DNA of 64,000 nt. Source: an uncultured Clostridia bacterium. GTDB taxonomy: Bacteria; Bacillota; Clostridia; Christensenellales; Borkfalkiaceae. The notes under the pieces are model-generated. The model searched no databases. It worked only from the letters and a program-made list of their open reading frames with translations, and had not been told where the DNA came from. The stretch is from positions 1-64,000 of the forward strand of contig CAKQQS010000003.1 of NCBI GenBank assembly GCA_934271255.1. The letters are read 5' to 3'. Each line of letters starts with the position of its first letter. The first letter of the stretch is position 1. This document shows positions 7,908-17,466 of this stretch, piece by piece. The translations under genes were made by a program, and so were the position numbers.

Positions 7908-9785
7908 ATGAAAAGATTTTTCAGTGTAATTATTGCAGGAGTTTTAGCAATGGGAACGTTGTTCGGTTGTGAAATGAGCGGGGGTGGCGGCGGTAACGTT
8001 ACACCGCCCGAACCGTCGTCGAGAGTCAAAGACACCAGAAACTTAACCGTTCAGGAATACACCGAGTATAACACGGTGGGTACAGACGCGTTAGGCAGAG
8101 TTATTTCCGAAGTCGACGGCAAACGCGACGGCGCGAGATACGTCGGCATTTGGTACTCCATTTGGCACGGGCAACACGACAGTCAGCAAACCGCGATTTA
8201 CGACAACCAAAAAATAATCGACGAACACGGCGAAGAATACGTTCTTCAAATCGGCGACAGCGAATACTCGAAAGTAAACGAGTTCCATTTTTGCAGCGAA
8301 CCGCTGTTCGGGTACTACAACATGATGGATCCGTGGGTTGTTACAAGACACGTAGAAATGCTGACAAACGCGGGTATGGACTATATTTGTTTCGATACTA
8401 CCAACGCGATAGTTTATCAGGACGTAGTAAAACTCGTGTTGAAAATCTTACAACAATTTCAGGATCAAGGCTTTAACGTACCCAAAGTAATGTTTTACAC
8501 AAACTCGAACTCGGGTACTACGGCAAACAAAATATACAACGAGTTCTACCAGACGGACAAATACGACAGTTTATGGTTTTCGCCTAACGGCAAACCGCTC
8601 CTTGCGGGTATCACCGAAACCAACAACGGGTCGAGCGATCAGGTAATGTCGTTGCCCGACTACAAATACGGCGATTGCATTTCCAAAGACTTGTACGACA
8701 GATTTGAAATCGTAGAATCTCAATGGCCGCAAGGCGTTTGGGAAAACCCCGACGCGATTCCGTGGATGAGTTGGAAATATCCGCAAAACATACACGACAA
8801 ATATAAAGCGATAAGCGTCTCGGTCGCGCAACACAACTCGAATACGATAATGTTCAGCGACAAACAGCCCGCAAGCAGCAGGGGTTACGACTACAAAACA
8901 GGCAAAGTTTACAAAAACTATCAGGAAGGTCAGAACTTCAAAAACGAATGGCAAACTGTTTTCGACTACGAAAAGCAAGGCAAAGAAATCCAAAACGTTA
9001 TGATAACGGGCTGGAACGAATGGATGGCGATAAAATACCCGAGTGCAAACGGCGGATACTTTTTCTGCGACGTGTATAACGAAGAGTATTCAAGGGATAT
9101 CGAGCCTATGAAAGGCAGTTGCAAAGATAATTTCTATATGCAACTTATACAAAATATTCGTAAATACAAATACACCGACGCCAAGCATTACGAGTACCAA
9201 AAACTGACGATTGACGTAAACGACAGCGACCTGACAATGTGGGACGTGGTAAAAGCGCACTACAAAGACTTTGACGGCGACGCGATTGCAAGAAATTACA
9301 GATCGTCCACCGCTAAGTATGTAATGTATAATGATAACAGCAACAGAAACGATATAACGGACGTTAAAGTCGTTCACAACTCGAAAAACCTTTATATTTA
9401 CGTTAAGACGAAAGAAAATATCACCAAACACAAATCGGGCGACAAAGGTTGGATGAACGTCTTGATAAACGCGGGCGACTCGGAAAAGAACTTTGAAGGG
9501 TACAACTACGTTATCAACAGAAACCCCGCCGCGGACGGAACGACGAGTATCGAAAAGTCTACGGGCGGATACAACTGGACCAACGAAGGAACGGCAGAAT
9601 ACCGCGTATACGACAACGTTATCGTATACAGCATTCCGCTTTCGGTATTAGGGCTTTCGGGCAACAACTGTTATATAAGGTTTAAAGTTACGGACAATAT
9701 AACCAACCCGCAAGACGTAATGGACTATTACGTAAGCGGAGATTCCGCGCCGATAGGAAGACTTTCGTACAGTTACGGATATTAA
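7908..9785 (+). CDS. GH71/99-like TIM-barrel lipoprotein with C-terminal beta-sandwich (copy 2)
   Basis: A 625-residue paralogue of the preceding gene, with the same order of parts: lipobox LFGC, VGIWYSIWHGQH, FHFCSEPLFGYYNMMDPW, MDYICFDTTNAIVY, VMITGWNEWMAIKYP, and a C-terminal sandwich ending DYYVSGDSAPIGRLSYSYGY. The last ~80 residues of the two proteins are nearly the same, while the signal and loop regions differ. The spacing of nine bases and the colinear similarity indicate tandem duplication. The two enzymes may cleave different linkages of one glycan; this is inference. Confidence 0.75.
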   Translation: MKRFFSVIIAGVLAMGTLFGCEMSGGGGGNVTPPEPSSRVKDTRNLTVQEYTEYNTVGTDALGRVISEVDGKRDGARYVGIWYSIWHGQHDSQQTAIYDNQKIIDEHGEEYVLQIGDSEYSKVNEFHFCSEPLFGYYNMMDPWVVTRHVEMLTNAGMDYICFDTTNAIVYQDVVKLVLKILQQFQDQGFNVPKVMFYTNSNSGTTANKIYNEFYQTDKYDSLWFSPNGKPLLAGITETNNGSSDQVMSLPDYKYGDCISKDLYDRFEIVESQWPQGVWENPDAIPWMSWKYPQNIHDKYKAISVSVAQHNSNTIMFSDKQPASSRGYDYKTGKVYKNYQEGQNFKNEWQTVFDYEKQGKEIQNVMITGWNEWMAIKYPSANGGYFFCDVYNEEYSRDIEPMKGSCKDNFYMQLIQNIRKYKYTDAKHYEYQKLTIDVNDSDLTMWDVVKAHYKDFDGDAIARNYRSSTAKYVMYNDNSNRNDITDVKVVHNSKNLYIYVKTKENITKHKSGDKGWMNVLINAGDSEKNFEGYNYVINRNPAADGTTSIEKSTGGYNWTNEGTAEYRVYDNVIVYSIPLSVLGLSGNNCYIRFKVTDNITNPQDVMDYYVSGDSAPIGRLSYSYGY

Positions 9786-9794
9786 GGTGAAAAT

Positions 9795-11099
9795 ATGAAA
9801 AAGTTTTTAAGTTTGTTATGCGTAGGAATGTTGTGCGTAACGCCTATGTTCGGTTGTGGCGTACCGACGGAAAAACCGCCTAAAAAGGAAGATAGAATTA
9901 TGCACGATTACGCAATGTACGACGGAGTTACGTTAAGCAGCGACTTATGGACGACCGTTCCCGAAACCATTTACGACGAAGACAACGACAGACACGACAA
10001 GGGTATCGACGGCACTATTAAAGCGTTGTATTACAGAAACGACTACAACGGTCAAAAGAGTTACGCGTTCGCCTTTTTGGGCATACCTACGGGCGTAACG
10101 AAAGGTAGCAAAAATCCGGCGGTATTACTCGTTCACGGCGGCGGCGGTACCGCTTACTGGGAATGGGTACGCGACTGGGTAAACAAAGGCTACGTTGCCC
10201 TTGCAATGGATTTGGAAGGACACGTTCCCCTTAAAACGGGCAACTCCGACTGTGCTCCGAAAGATTTGTATACGGACTCGGAATATCCCGCTCCGCACAA
10301 CTCGAACTACGGCGACGCCGCTAACCCCATTGAATCGACCTGGATGTATTACGCCGTAACGACGGCGATAAGGGGCAACACGTTGTTGCATAGTTTAGAT
10401 TGCGTCGACGTTCAGAAGATAGGCGTTTGCGGAGTAAGTTGGGGCGGCGTAATCACTTCGATTATCACGGGATACGATGACAGATTTGCGTTTTCTATAC
10501 CCATTTATTGCTCGCTTAATATGTATACGGGTTACGGCGGCGGAAACCTTTACGGTTATTACGTCAACCATGCGGCGGCAAGAGTCTGGGACAACGACGC
10601 GGGCTTGATACAAAGAGAAACTCCGTTGTTCTTCCTTGCTCAGAACGACGACAAAAACTGCGCTCCCGCGTGCATATCGTACACCGCTTCGAGATGCAAA
10701 AACGCAACCGTTTCGTTTATCAACGGCTGGCTTCATAGCCAAACGCACGCGATGAAACGCAACGAACCTTTCGAGTTTGCGGACAGCATAGTAAAGGGCG
10801 GTACGGAACTTATAACGTTTTTGACAAATCCCGAACAAGGACAAGGCAGCGTGTTACTGTTTATACCCAAGGGCAGAGAAGTAAAGTCGGCGTATATTTT
10901 AGGAACCGAAACGGAAATGGTATCCGTCAACAATATGACGTGGGTAAAGAGCCGCGTTGCGGTAGAAAACAAAAAGATAGCCTACGAAATCACGCAAGAT
11001 ATGCTTGATAGAACGGATTCGGGCGTAATAAAATATTTCTATTTGTACGTAGAAGACACGCTCGGCAACGTAACGTCATCTTTGATTAAAGAACTTTAA
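9795..11099 (+). CDS. Alpha/beta-hydrolase lipoprotein (acetyl-xylan-esterase/dienelactone-hydrolase-like)
   Basis: Lipoprotein (lipobox MFGC) of 434 residues with an alpha/beta-hydrolase fold. AVLLVHGGGGTAYWEWVRDW contains the oxyanion HG motif. GVCGVSWGGVITS is the nucleophile elbow with Ser215. LFFLAQNDDKNCAPA is the acid-bearing strand, and the catalytic His is probably His314 or His318 in WLHSQTHAM. A C-terminal ~90-residue beta-rich part follows. Position at the end of the transporter-hydrolase operon suggests de-esterification of the same polysaccharide. A peptidase of the prolyl-oligopeptidase group is a less likely alternative. Confidence 0.8.
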   Translation: MKKFLSLLCVGMLCVTPMFGCGVPTEKPPKKEDRIMHDYAMYDGVTLSSDLWTTVPETIYDEDNDRHDKGIDGTIKALYYRNDYNGQKSYAFAFLGIPTGVTKGSKNPAVLLVHGGGGTAYWEWVRDWVNKGYVALAMDLEGHVPLKTGNSDCAPKDLYTDSEYPAPHNSNYGDAANPIESTWMYYAVTTAIRGNTLLHSLDCVDVQKIGVCGVSWGGVITSIITGYDDRFAFSIPIYCSLNMYTGYGGGNLYGYYVNHAAARVWDNDAGLIQRETPLFFLAQNDDKNCAPACISYTASRCKNATVSFINGWLHSQTHAMKRNEPFEFADSIVKGGTELITFLTNPEQGQGSVLLFIPKGREVKSAYILGTETEMVSVNNMTWVKSRVAVENKKIAYEITQDMLDRTDSGVIKYFYLYVEDTLGNVTSSLIKEL

Positions 11100-11137
11100 G
11101 ACTGTAAAGCGACGCTACGAAAAGCCTTCCTTGTGTA

Positions 11138-11414
11138 AGCCACTGATAATGGCGTTAAAGCGACGGTCTTGCACCGAATTTTTGGCTAATACATTGTTAC
11201 GCTCACGGCTTATACGCTTGTATTAACCCGTTCGCGTGCCTCGTCTTAACCTAAAAATACGGCGTAAGACTTGTAGACAATCAAAACGTCGCTATTTTCG
11301 ATGATTTTGTACAAAGGCGAGAGCCGTTGTACAAACGTACAGCAAACGAGCATTTGTAGAAAAGCGCGTAAATATCGCCGTTTTGACGAGGCTTTAACGC
11401 CATTATCAGTGGCT
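11138..11414. repeat. Element bounded by a 24-bp perfect inverted repeat
   Basis: The 24 bases at 11138-11161 are the exact reverse complement of 11391-11414. About 230 bases lie between them, with no convincing gene: the short open frames lack ribosome-binding sites and recognisable sequence. This could be a small non-autonomous mobile element (MITE-like), a long-range RNA hairpin in the leader of the next gene, or the scar of a deletion. No flanking target duplication was obvious. Confidence 0.6.
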
Positions 11415-11459
11415 AAGGTGGCGATGTGCGACGGAAGAATTGACCTATGTAAAAACAAT

Positions 11460-11515
11460 CCCCCGCCGACTTTCGTCGGAGCCCCCTTTGCACAAGGGAG
11501 CCGTAAACGGGGAAA
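11460..11515. repeat. REP-like multi-hairpin repeat
   Basis: A compact, symmetric element: outer arms CCCCG (11461-11465) and CGGGG (11508-11512) enclose hairpins CCGAC-TTTC-GTCGG and CCCTT-TGCAC-AAGGG. The core CCCTTTGCACAAGGGAGCC resembles interspersed repeats I recall from gut Clostridia genomes. With the inverted-repeat element at 11138 it fills most of the 526-base gap before the Ig-repeat protein gene; the remainder (11516-11612) is AT-rich, with no clear consensus promoter. Confidence 0.6.
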
Positions 11516-11625
11516 GATTTTATAACAATCGTTATAAAGTAGTTATAAAAAGATAAACGTAACAAAAAAAGGTTTAAACCCGCAAGGGTAAAAAATAAAA
11601 AAGTATAATTTTTTAGGAGGAAATT

Positions 11626-14600
11626 ATGAAGAAGATTTTAACAATTTTACTTTCGGTACTCATGGCAGTTTGCTTATGCGGTTTTGCTACGATTGCATTT
11701 GCAGACGGCGAAGACACGCCGACGGTAACTGAAAACAAGGCTTTTGAAATGGGCGATTTTGCGAGTTGGAATGACAACAACAGTCAAGCCTGTGCCGAGT
11801 TTTCAAGGACTATCATTATGGACGGTATGGCCGATTTGTACGGCGGTATGATTTTTAATGCGGGCGCAATCGCAAACGATATGTCCCTTGTTAAATTGCA
11901 TACGGTTGGCGGAAAAACGGCTAACTGCGCACAAATTCAGTACGTAACGGTTGCAAGAGAAACTTTTGCGTTCTATTTCAATAAATCGGAAGTTGACGGT
12001 TGGGGAAAAACAGCCGTACAGAAAGGCGATTATATCGAAATAGGCAAAGGGCTTACGTTTACCACCGAAAATCAAGGCACCTACGAAGTAAAGGAAACTT
12101 TATATTACGTTTGGAACGGCACTACGTTCGTAAAAGGCAACAAAGCGCCGCTTGCTATTGAAAATATAAACTTCGATGCGGCAGGTTGGAACGCTCTTCT
12201 TATCAGATTTGATGCAAACTGTGGCGTTGCTAATCCGTGGGGTCCCGCTCCCGATATGAATTATATCGAATACGTAAATAGCGAAAACGTTGCAATTACC
12301 GGACTTAACCCCGTAACGATGAACGAATATATCTTTATTTTCAATCACGTAGCGGAAGCGAACGAAATGATTACCTTGAAAGAAGGTCTTGAATTCGGCG
12401 GAAAGAAATTATATAGAACCGTATCGTATATTACGTTAAACGGATTAGGATTTGAAGAAATCAAAGCTACCGAACTTAACGCAGAAGATAAAACGATGCT
12501 TGTAGGCGCAGTTGAAAACGTTGTGTTTACTTCCGGTACCTATCCTACTCTTCCCGTTAAATATACTATCGAAAATGAAGAAATCGCAACGGTTGTAGGA
12601 AAGGGCTTGACCGCTCAGGTAACGGGCGTAAGCGCGGGTACTACCAAACTTACCGCTACGTTTGCCGGCATTACCAAAACGATAGACATTACCGTTGAAA
12701 ACGTCGGCGCAGAACTCGACCACATTACCGTTGACGGCAAAATCACCGCTCATAAGAGAGATACGGCGCTCGACCTTTCTACTTTAACGGGTACTAAACA
12801 TTACAGCGACGAATCCACGGCTGCATTTGCGGTAACGGCTGATATGCTTAGCGGCGAATACAACCTTAACGAAGTAGGCGAATATACTCTTACCGTAACG
12901 GTAGGCGAAAAAACTTGCCAAGTAACTCTCGAAGTTCTCGATATGCCCGAACTTTCGCTCGTAGACATCAACTACAACGGCGCTTGGTCGGCAATCCTTA
13001 TCAACTTTAACGAAAGAGTAGCGCAAGAAGGCGACTTCGACGTTAACAATATCGACCTTGTCGACATTAAGATAGTAGACTCTAACGGCGACGCTTTGAA
13101 CTATGAATTAAAGAGACGTGAATCTTATATTTTCGCGTTCGGCGCGGCAAGTCAGGTCGGCGACAGAATTACGATTAAAGCAGGCACGATTTTCGGCAAC
13201 AAAGAACTTAAACAAGACGTAACGTACGTTTACGCGGCGTTAAACAACCCGTGGGTACCGTACAATCCCGAAACGCATAAAGTAGATACCGTTTCCGTAA
13301 CGGCGCCAAAGAACTGGCTTGCAGTCGGAACGACTCTCAAACTTACCGCAACGTTAAACGAAGGCGCGGTAGGTACCGTTAAATATTCTTCGTCCAACAC
13401 CGACGTAGCGACGGTAAACGAAAACGGCGTAGTTTCCGGCGTTTCCGAAGGCGAAGTAACGATTACCGCGAAAGCAGGCGGAAAAACTGCTACTATCGAT
13501 TTGACGATTACCAAAGCGTTGGCGATGAAAGGCGTTGAAATGTCCAACGTTTACACGATTTGGGTAGAAAAAGGCGGCGAAGTAGTCGTTCCCGAAGACT
13601 TTACCGCTCACGTAGTATACGAAGACGATTCTTACAGCCCCGACTTTGCTATCACGGCAGAAAACTTCACGTTGGCGGCGGTAGATACGTCCGTAGTTAC
13701 CCCGCTTACCGACAGTTCGGTATTCGTAACGGTAAAAGGCACGATATCCTACGAAGGTAAGGATTACGAAGTAGATATCAACGTTAAGGTTTACGAACCC
13801 GTTGAAATGTCCGTTAAAGAAATTGCAATCGTCGAATGGTTTGCGTACAACATTTTCGTTGAATATCCCAACTCGTCGATAAACAACGGCAACATTACTC
13901 ACGTCGCTCCCGAAGGCAACAGCTTGTTCAAGTATTACAGAGCGGACGGCACGGAAGTTAAATGCGGCACCTATCAGTTGTCCGGCGGTAACATTGCATT
14001 GTTGCCGAGTTTCAACGACGGCGGAATGACCTTAGAAAATTATATTTCTGAAAATTATTATCGTAACGGCGACAAGATAGTCCTTCAAAAAGGATTCGCA
14101 GGTTACGTTTGGACGGGCGAACTTGCTCCTACGGCAACCGACGCTAACGCGTTAAAGTTCGGTACGGGTATGTACGTCAGAGAATGCGTCCTTCAACAAG
14201 AATTGACTTACGTTTACAATGCGGGAACTTTGCTTTGGGAAATCTACATTCCTTACGACGGCATTAAAGCGGCTAGCGAAGAAGTAAAAGTCAGCGTAGG
14301 CAAGAGCGTTTCTCTCGGTGTATCCAGAACTCCCGACAACGCGACGACCGGTCAAATCTCTTACAGCGTAGCGGATGAATCGATTGCTACCGTAAACTTA
14401 AAGACGGGCGCAGTTACGGGCGTAAAAGAAGGCAATACGACGGTTACCGCTACCATTACGGGCGATTTCGGCGAATTCAGCGTAGTAATCAACGTTAAGG
14501 TAGAAGACGCTATAACGGGAATCAAGTTTGCGGAAGATACTTCCATTAAAGTTAAAGTCGGCGCGGAATCCATCGATTTCACGGGCGTAAAGGCTGATTT

Positions 14601-14853
14601 CGTATACGGAAGCGGAAAGACCGTTGCCGTAGATCTTAGCAAGGCTACCGTAAAAGGACTTGACACGGCTGAGGCGGGTACGATAAACGTAGTAGTATCG
14701 GCTGTCGGTCCCGACGGCGTAACGTACAGCGCAACGGTTGAAGTTACCGTTGAAAAAGCAAAGAAAGGCGGTTGCGGCGCTGTTTCGCTCGGACTCGTTT
14801 CCATGCTTACGGTCATCACGGCAGGCGCGTACGTTTTCTTGAAAAGAAAATAA
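11626..14853 (+). CDS. Large Ig-like (BIG2) repeat surface protein with C-terminal membrane anchor
   Basis: Exported protein of 1075 residues. The signal peptide is probably cleaved after AFA26. Three BIG2-type Ig domains lie near 275-360, 553-632 and 880-961 (TLKLTATL..., VATVNENGVVSGVSEGEVTI style), with three bacterial Ig-like modules near 364-440, 633-725 and 963-1045. Four copies of an unrecognised ~100-150-residue module (about 40-170, 175-275, 442-548, 725-880) alternate with them, each ending in a GDxIxIKxGxxF...VTYVY pattern. The C-terminus is KKGGCGAVSLG, a membrane helix, then KRK, without LPXTG. A role as glycan-binding scaffold for the neighbouring hydrolases is inferred. AGGAGGAAATT gives a strong ribosome-binding site. 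Confidence 0.85.
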   Translation: MKKILTILLSVLMAVCLCGFATIAFADGEDTPTVTENKAFEMGDFASWNDNNSQACAEFSRTIIMDGMADLYGGMIFNAGAIANDMSLVKLHTVGGKTANCAQIQYVTVARETFAFYFNKSEVDGWGKTAVQKGDYIEIGKGLTFTTENQGTYEVKETLYYVWNGTTFVKGNKAPLAIENINFDAAGWNALLIRFDANCGVANPWGPAPDMNYIEYVNSENVAITGLNPVTMNEYIFIFNHVAEANEMITLKEGLEFGGKKLYRTVSYITLNGLGFEEIKATELNAEDKTMLVGAVENVVFTSGTYPTLPVKYTIENEEIATVVGKGLTAQVTGVSAGTTKLTATFAGITKTIDITVENVGAELDHITVDGKITAHKRDTALDLSTLTGTKHYSDESTAAFAVTADMLSGEYNLNEVGEYTLTVTVGEKTCQVTLEVLDMPELSLVDINYNGAWSAILINFNERVAQEGDFDVNNIDLVDIKIVDSNGDALNYELKRRESYIFAFGAASQVGDRITIKAGTIFGNKELKQDVTYVYAALNNPWVPYNPETHKVDTVSVTAPKNWLAVGTTLKLTATLNEGAVGTVKYSSSNTDVATVNENGVVSGVSEGEVTITAKAGGKTATIDLTITKALAMKGVEMSNVYTIWVEKGGEVVVPEDFTAHVVYEDDSYSPDFAITAENFTLAAVDTSVVTPLTDSSVFVTVKGTISYEGKDYEVDINVKVYEPVEMSVKEIAIVEWFAYNIFVEYPNSSINNGNITHVAPEGNSLFKYYRADGTEVKCGTYQLSGGNIALLPSFNDGGMTLENYISENYYRNGDKIVLQKGFAGYVWTGELAPTATDANALKFGTGMYVRECVLQQELTYVYNAGTLLWEIYIPYDGIKAASEEVKVSVGKSVSLGVSRTPDNATTGQISYSVADESIATVNLKTGAVTGVKEGNTTVTATITGDFGEFSVVINVKVEDAITGIKFAEDTSIKVKVGAESIDFTGVKADFVYGSGKTVAVDLSKATVKGLDTAEAGTINVVVSAVGPDGVTYSATVEVTVEKAKKGGCGAVSLGLVSMLTVITAGAYVFLKRK

Positions 14854-14888
14854 TAGACAAATAAACGCAAATTAAGGCAAAAGGTTTT

Positions 14889-14913
14889 CCCACGCCCCGA
14901 AACGGGGCGTGGG
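14889..14913 (+). terminator. GC-rich hairpin between Ig-repeat protein and rhamnosidase genes
   Basis: CCCACGCCCCG and CGGGGCGTGGG form an 11-bp perfect stem with an AAA loop, 36 bases after the stop codon. No T-run follows on either strand, so it may act as an intercistronic stabiliser or partial terminator rather than a classical intrinsic terminator. Confidence 0.5.
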
Positions 14914-14937
14914 TAATACTAAAAACACGGAGTAAAA

Positions 14938-17454
14938 ATGTTAAAATTAGCAGAGTTTAAAACGGAATATCAAATCAACCCCGTAGGAATAGACAGTTTA
15001 AAACCGCATTTTTCTTGGAAATACGGTAAAGATTTCAAATCGGAACAAAAATCGTACAGAATAACGGTCGCTACAACGACAGACGGTTTACGCTCGCCCG
15101 ACGTTTGGGACAGCGCGGTCGTTGAAGACGGCAACAATATAGGAATCGAATATAACGGCGCGGCGTTGAAATCGCACACGGTGTATTACGTCAAATGCTA
15201 CACGCAGGACGCATCGGGCGAAAATTACGAAAGCGACATTTGCACTTTTGAAACCGCGCTTTTAAATAAAACGGACTGGCAAGGACAATGGGTATCGTTG
15301 CCCGTCGCGTTCAACGGCGGAACTCTTTTGTTCAGAAAACAATGGGAGTTACCCGTCGATAAAAAAATAAAGTTTGCGAGAGCGTACGTTTGCGGGCTCG
15401 GTTATCACGAGTTTTTCGTAAACGGTAAAAAAGTAGGTAAATCCGTGCTCAACCCGAGCAACGTCGAGTACAGCAAACGCGTAATGTACTGCGTATATCC
15501 TATGGAACTGAACGCGGGCAAAAACGTGGTCGGTATAGAACTCGGTTACGGGTGGTTCGGCGCGAGAAAATTACTTGCGCAATTTTACGTAGAGTTTGAA
15601 GACGGCACGGTGTTTGAAGACTATACCCGTCCTTGTTACGGTTGGTGGTCCAGCGGAAGTCCTACGATAGACAACGGAGTTTACAGCGGCGAGATTTACG
15701 ACGCTCGTCTGGAAGACAAGTACCCCGCAAACTGGGCGACGAACGACTATGAACCGACTTGGGAAAACGGCTGGATGTACACCATTTGGACGCCCGCTCC
15801 CAAAGGCGAGTTGGAAGCGCAACAAATCGAACCTATCGAAGTTTGCGACGTTTTCCCCGAAATATCGAGAGAAGACAAAGGAAACGGCGTTTACGTTATC
15901 GATATAGGTCAGAACGTTGCGGGCTGGTTAAGAATAAAAGTCAAAGGCGAAAGAGGAGCGTCCGTAACTCTTAAATTCGGCGAACTCCTTGACGCCAACG
16001 GATACGTCAATCAACTCAATTTGCGTTCGGCAAGATGTTCCGACACGTATATTTTGAAAGGGGACGGCGAAGAAGTCTGGGCGCCCAGATTTACCTATCA
16101 CGGGTTCAGGTACGTTCAGGCCGAAATCAGCGGCAACGCTCAACTTATTTCGGCGGTAGGCGAACACGTACACACGGCGACGAAAGTAGTCGGCGAGTTT
16201 GAGTGTTCGGACGAAAGATTGAACAAATTACACAAAAACGCCGTAATTACGGAGCAAAACAACGAACATTCCATTTTGACTGACTGTCCGCAACGCGACG
16301 AAAGATTCGGTTGGCTTAACGATTTGGGGTCGAGAATATACCAAACGATATACAATATCGATATGTCCAGATTTTCGCCCAAGTTTATACGCGACATTAC
16401 GCACACTCAAACGGAAGAAGGCGCGATAGCGGATACCGCTCCGTACTATACGGGCGGAATACCCGCAGATCCCGTATGCGTTATTTATTTACTGCTTGCC
16501 GAGTACGGGTATAGGTATTACGGAGATAAACACACTTGCGTTGCAGAATACGACGGGCTGAAAAAATGGACGAATTACTTGCTTTCTCACTCGAAAGGGT
16601 ATATAATGGATTATGCGTATTACGCCGACTGGGTAGTTCCGTATCCCGACGAAAAATGCGATAATATTTACGTTTCGACGTTGTATTTGTTATGGCATTT
16701 GCAAGAAATGTCGAAAATCGCGAAAATCGTCGGTAACGACGCCGATGCGAAAACTTACTTAAAGCACGCCGAAAACGCTAAAAAGGCAATTCACGAAAAG
16801 TATTTCAACGAAACGACGATGAACTACAACGGCGGCACTCAGACGGAAAACGCGCTCGCGATTTCGTTAGGCGTTTGCCCCGACCGTTACGCGAAAGCGG
16901 TTGCGGAAAACATTTATAAAGACGTCGTAAATCACGACCACCACTGTTCGAGCGGCAATATCGGTTACAGACACGTTTTCTACGTTTTAGCCGATTACGG
17001 GTACGCGGACGAAGTTATCGACGTGTTGACCAACCCGAAATATCCGGGCTGGGGCTTTATGCTCGAAAACGGCGCGACGACCGTATGGGAAAGATGGGAA
17101 AGCGAAATGTCCAACGAAATGGACTCTTTCGACCACCCGATGTTCGGCAGTTACGACGCGTTCTTGTATAAGTATTTGGGCGGATTAAGCGTAGACGACG
17201 ACGCGGTCGCGTGTAACAAACTTACGTATTCGCCCGTGTTTACGACGAAAATCGATTTTGCGAACGTCAGGTACGACACGGTGAACGGCGAAGTTAAATG
17301 CGGTTGGAAACGCGACGGCGGAGATATTACGGCGCGGTTACAAGTACCGCCTTGTACGAGTTTAACCGTTGGGTTCGATTACGTTTTGAACGGCAAAGAC
17401 GGTAAAAAAGGCGACAAACTTTATTGCGGTAGTTACGAATTGAAAGTAAAATAA
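14938..17454 (+). CDS. Alpha-L-rhamnosidase, GH78 family
   Basis: Enzyme of 838 residues that hydrolyses terminal alpha-L-rhamnose. The N-terminal beta domain starts NPVGIDSLKPHFSWKYG, as in many GH78 proteins. The (alpha/alpha)6 catalytic part includes the family motif TDCPQRDERFGW near residues 447-458, with acidic residues in the position of the general acid, and the late motif GATTVWERWE near 713-722. No signal peptide is visible, so it should act in the cytoplasm on imported oligosaccharides, in contrast with the lipoprotein hydrolases upstream. The length and domain order fit the family well. Confidence 0.92.
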   Translation: MLKLAEFKTEYQINPVGIDSLKPHFSWKYGKDFKSEQKSYRITVATTTDGLRSPDVWDSAVVEDGNNIGIEYNGAALKSHTVYYVKCYTQDASGENYESDICTFETALLNKTDWQGQWVSLPVAFNGGTLLFRKQWELPVDKKIKFARAYVCGLGYHEFFVNGKKVGKSVLNPSNVEYSKRVMYCVYPMELNAGKNVVGIELGYGWFGARKLLAQFYVEFEDGTVFEDYTRPCYGWWSSGSPTIDNGVYSGEIYDARLEDKYPANWATNDYEPTWENGWMYTIWTPAPKGELEAQQIEPIEVCDVFPEISREDKGNGVYVIDIGQNVAGWLRIKVKGERGASVTLKFGELLDANGYVNQLNLRSARCSDTYILKGDGEEVWAPRFTYHGFRYVQAEISGNAQLISAVGEHVHTATKVVGEFECSDERLNKLHKNAVITEQNNEHSILTDCPQRDERFGWLNDLGSRIYQTIYNIDMSRFSPKFIRDITHTQTEEGAIADTAPYYTGGIPADPVCVIYLLLAEYGYRYYGDKHTCVAEYDGLKKWTNYLLSHSKGYIMDYAYYADWVVPYPDEKCDNIYVSTLYLLWHLQEMSKIAKIVGNDADAKTYLKHAENAKKAIHEKYFNETTMNYNGGTQTENALAISLGVCPDRYAKAVAENIYKDVVNHDHHCSSGNIGYRHVFYVLADYGYADEVIDVLTNPKYPGWGFMLENGATTVWERWESEMSNEMDSFDHPMFGSYDAFLYKYLGGLSVDDDAVACNKLTYSPVFTTKIDFANVRYDTVNGEVKCGWKRDGGDITARLQVPPCTSLTVGFDYVLNGKDGKKGDKLYCGSYELKVK

Positions 17455-17466
17455 GGAGATCTTATT

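Noticed and set aside
11301..11525. 74-codon frame inside the inverted-repeat element
   Set aside because: No ribosome-binding site, no recognisable sequence, and it runs through the repeat arms.
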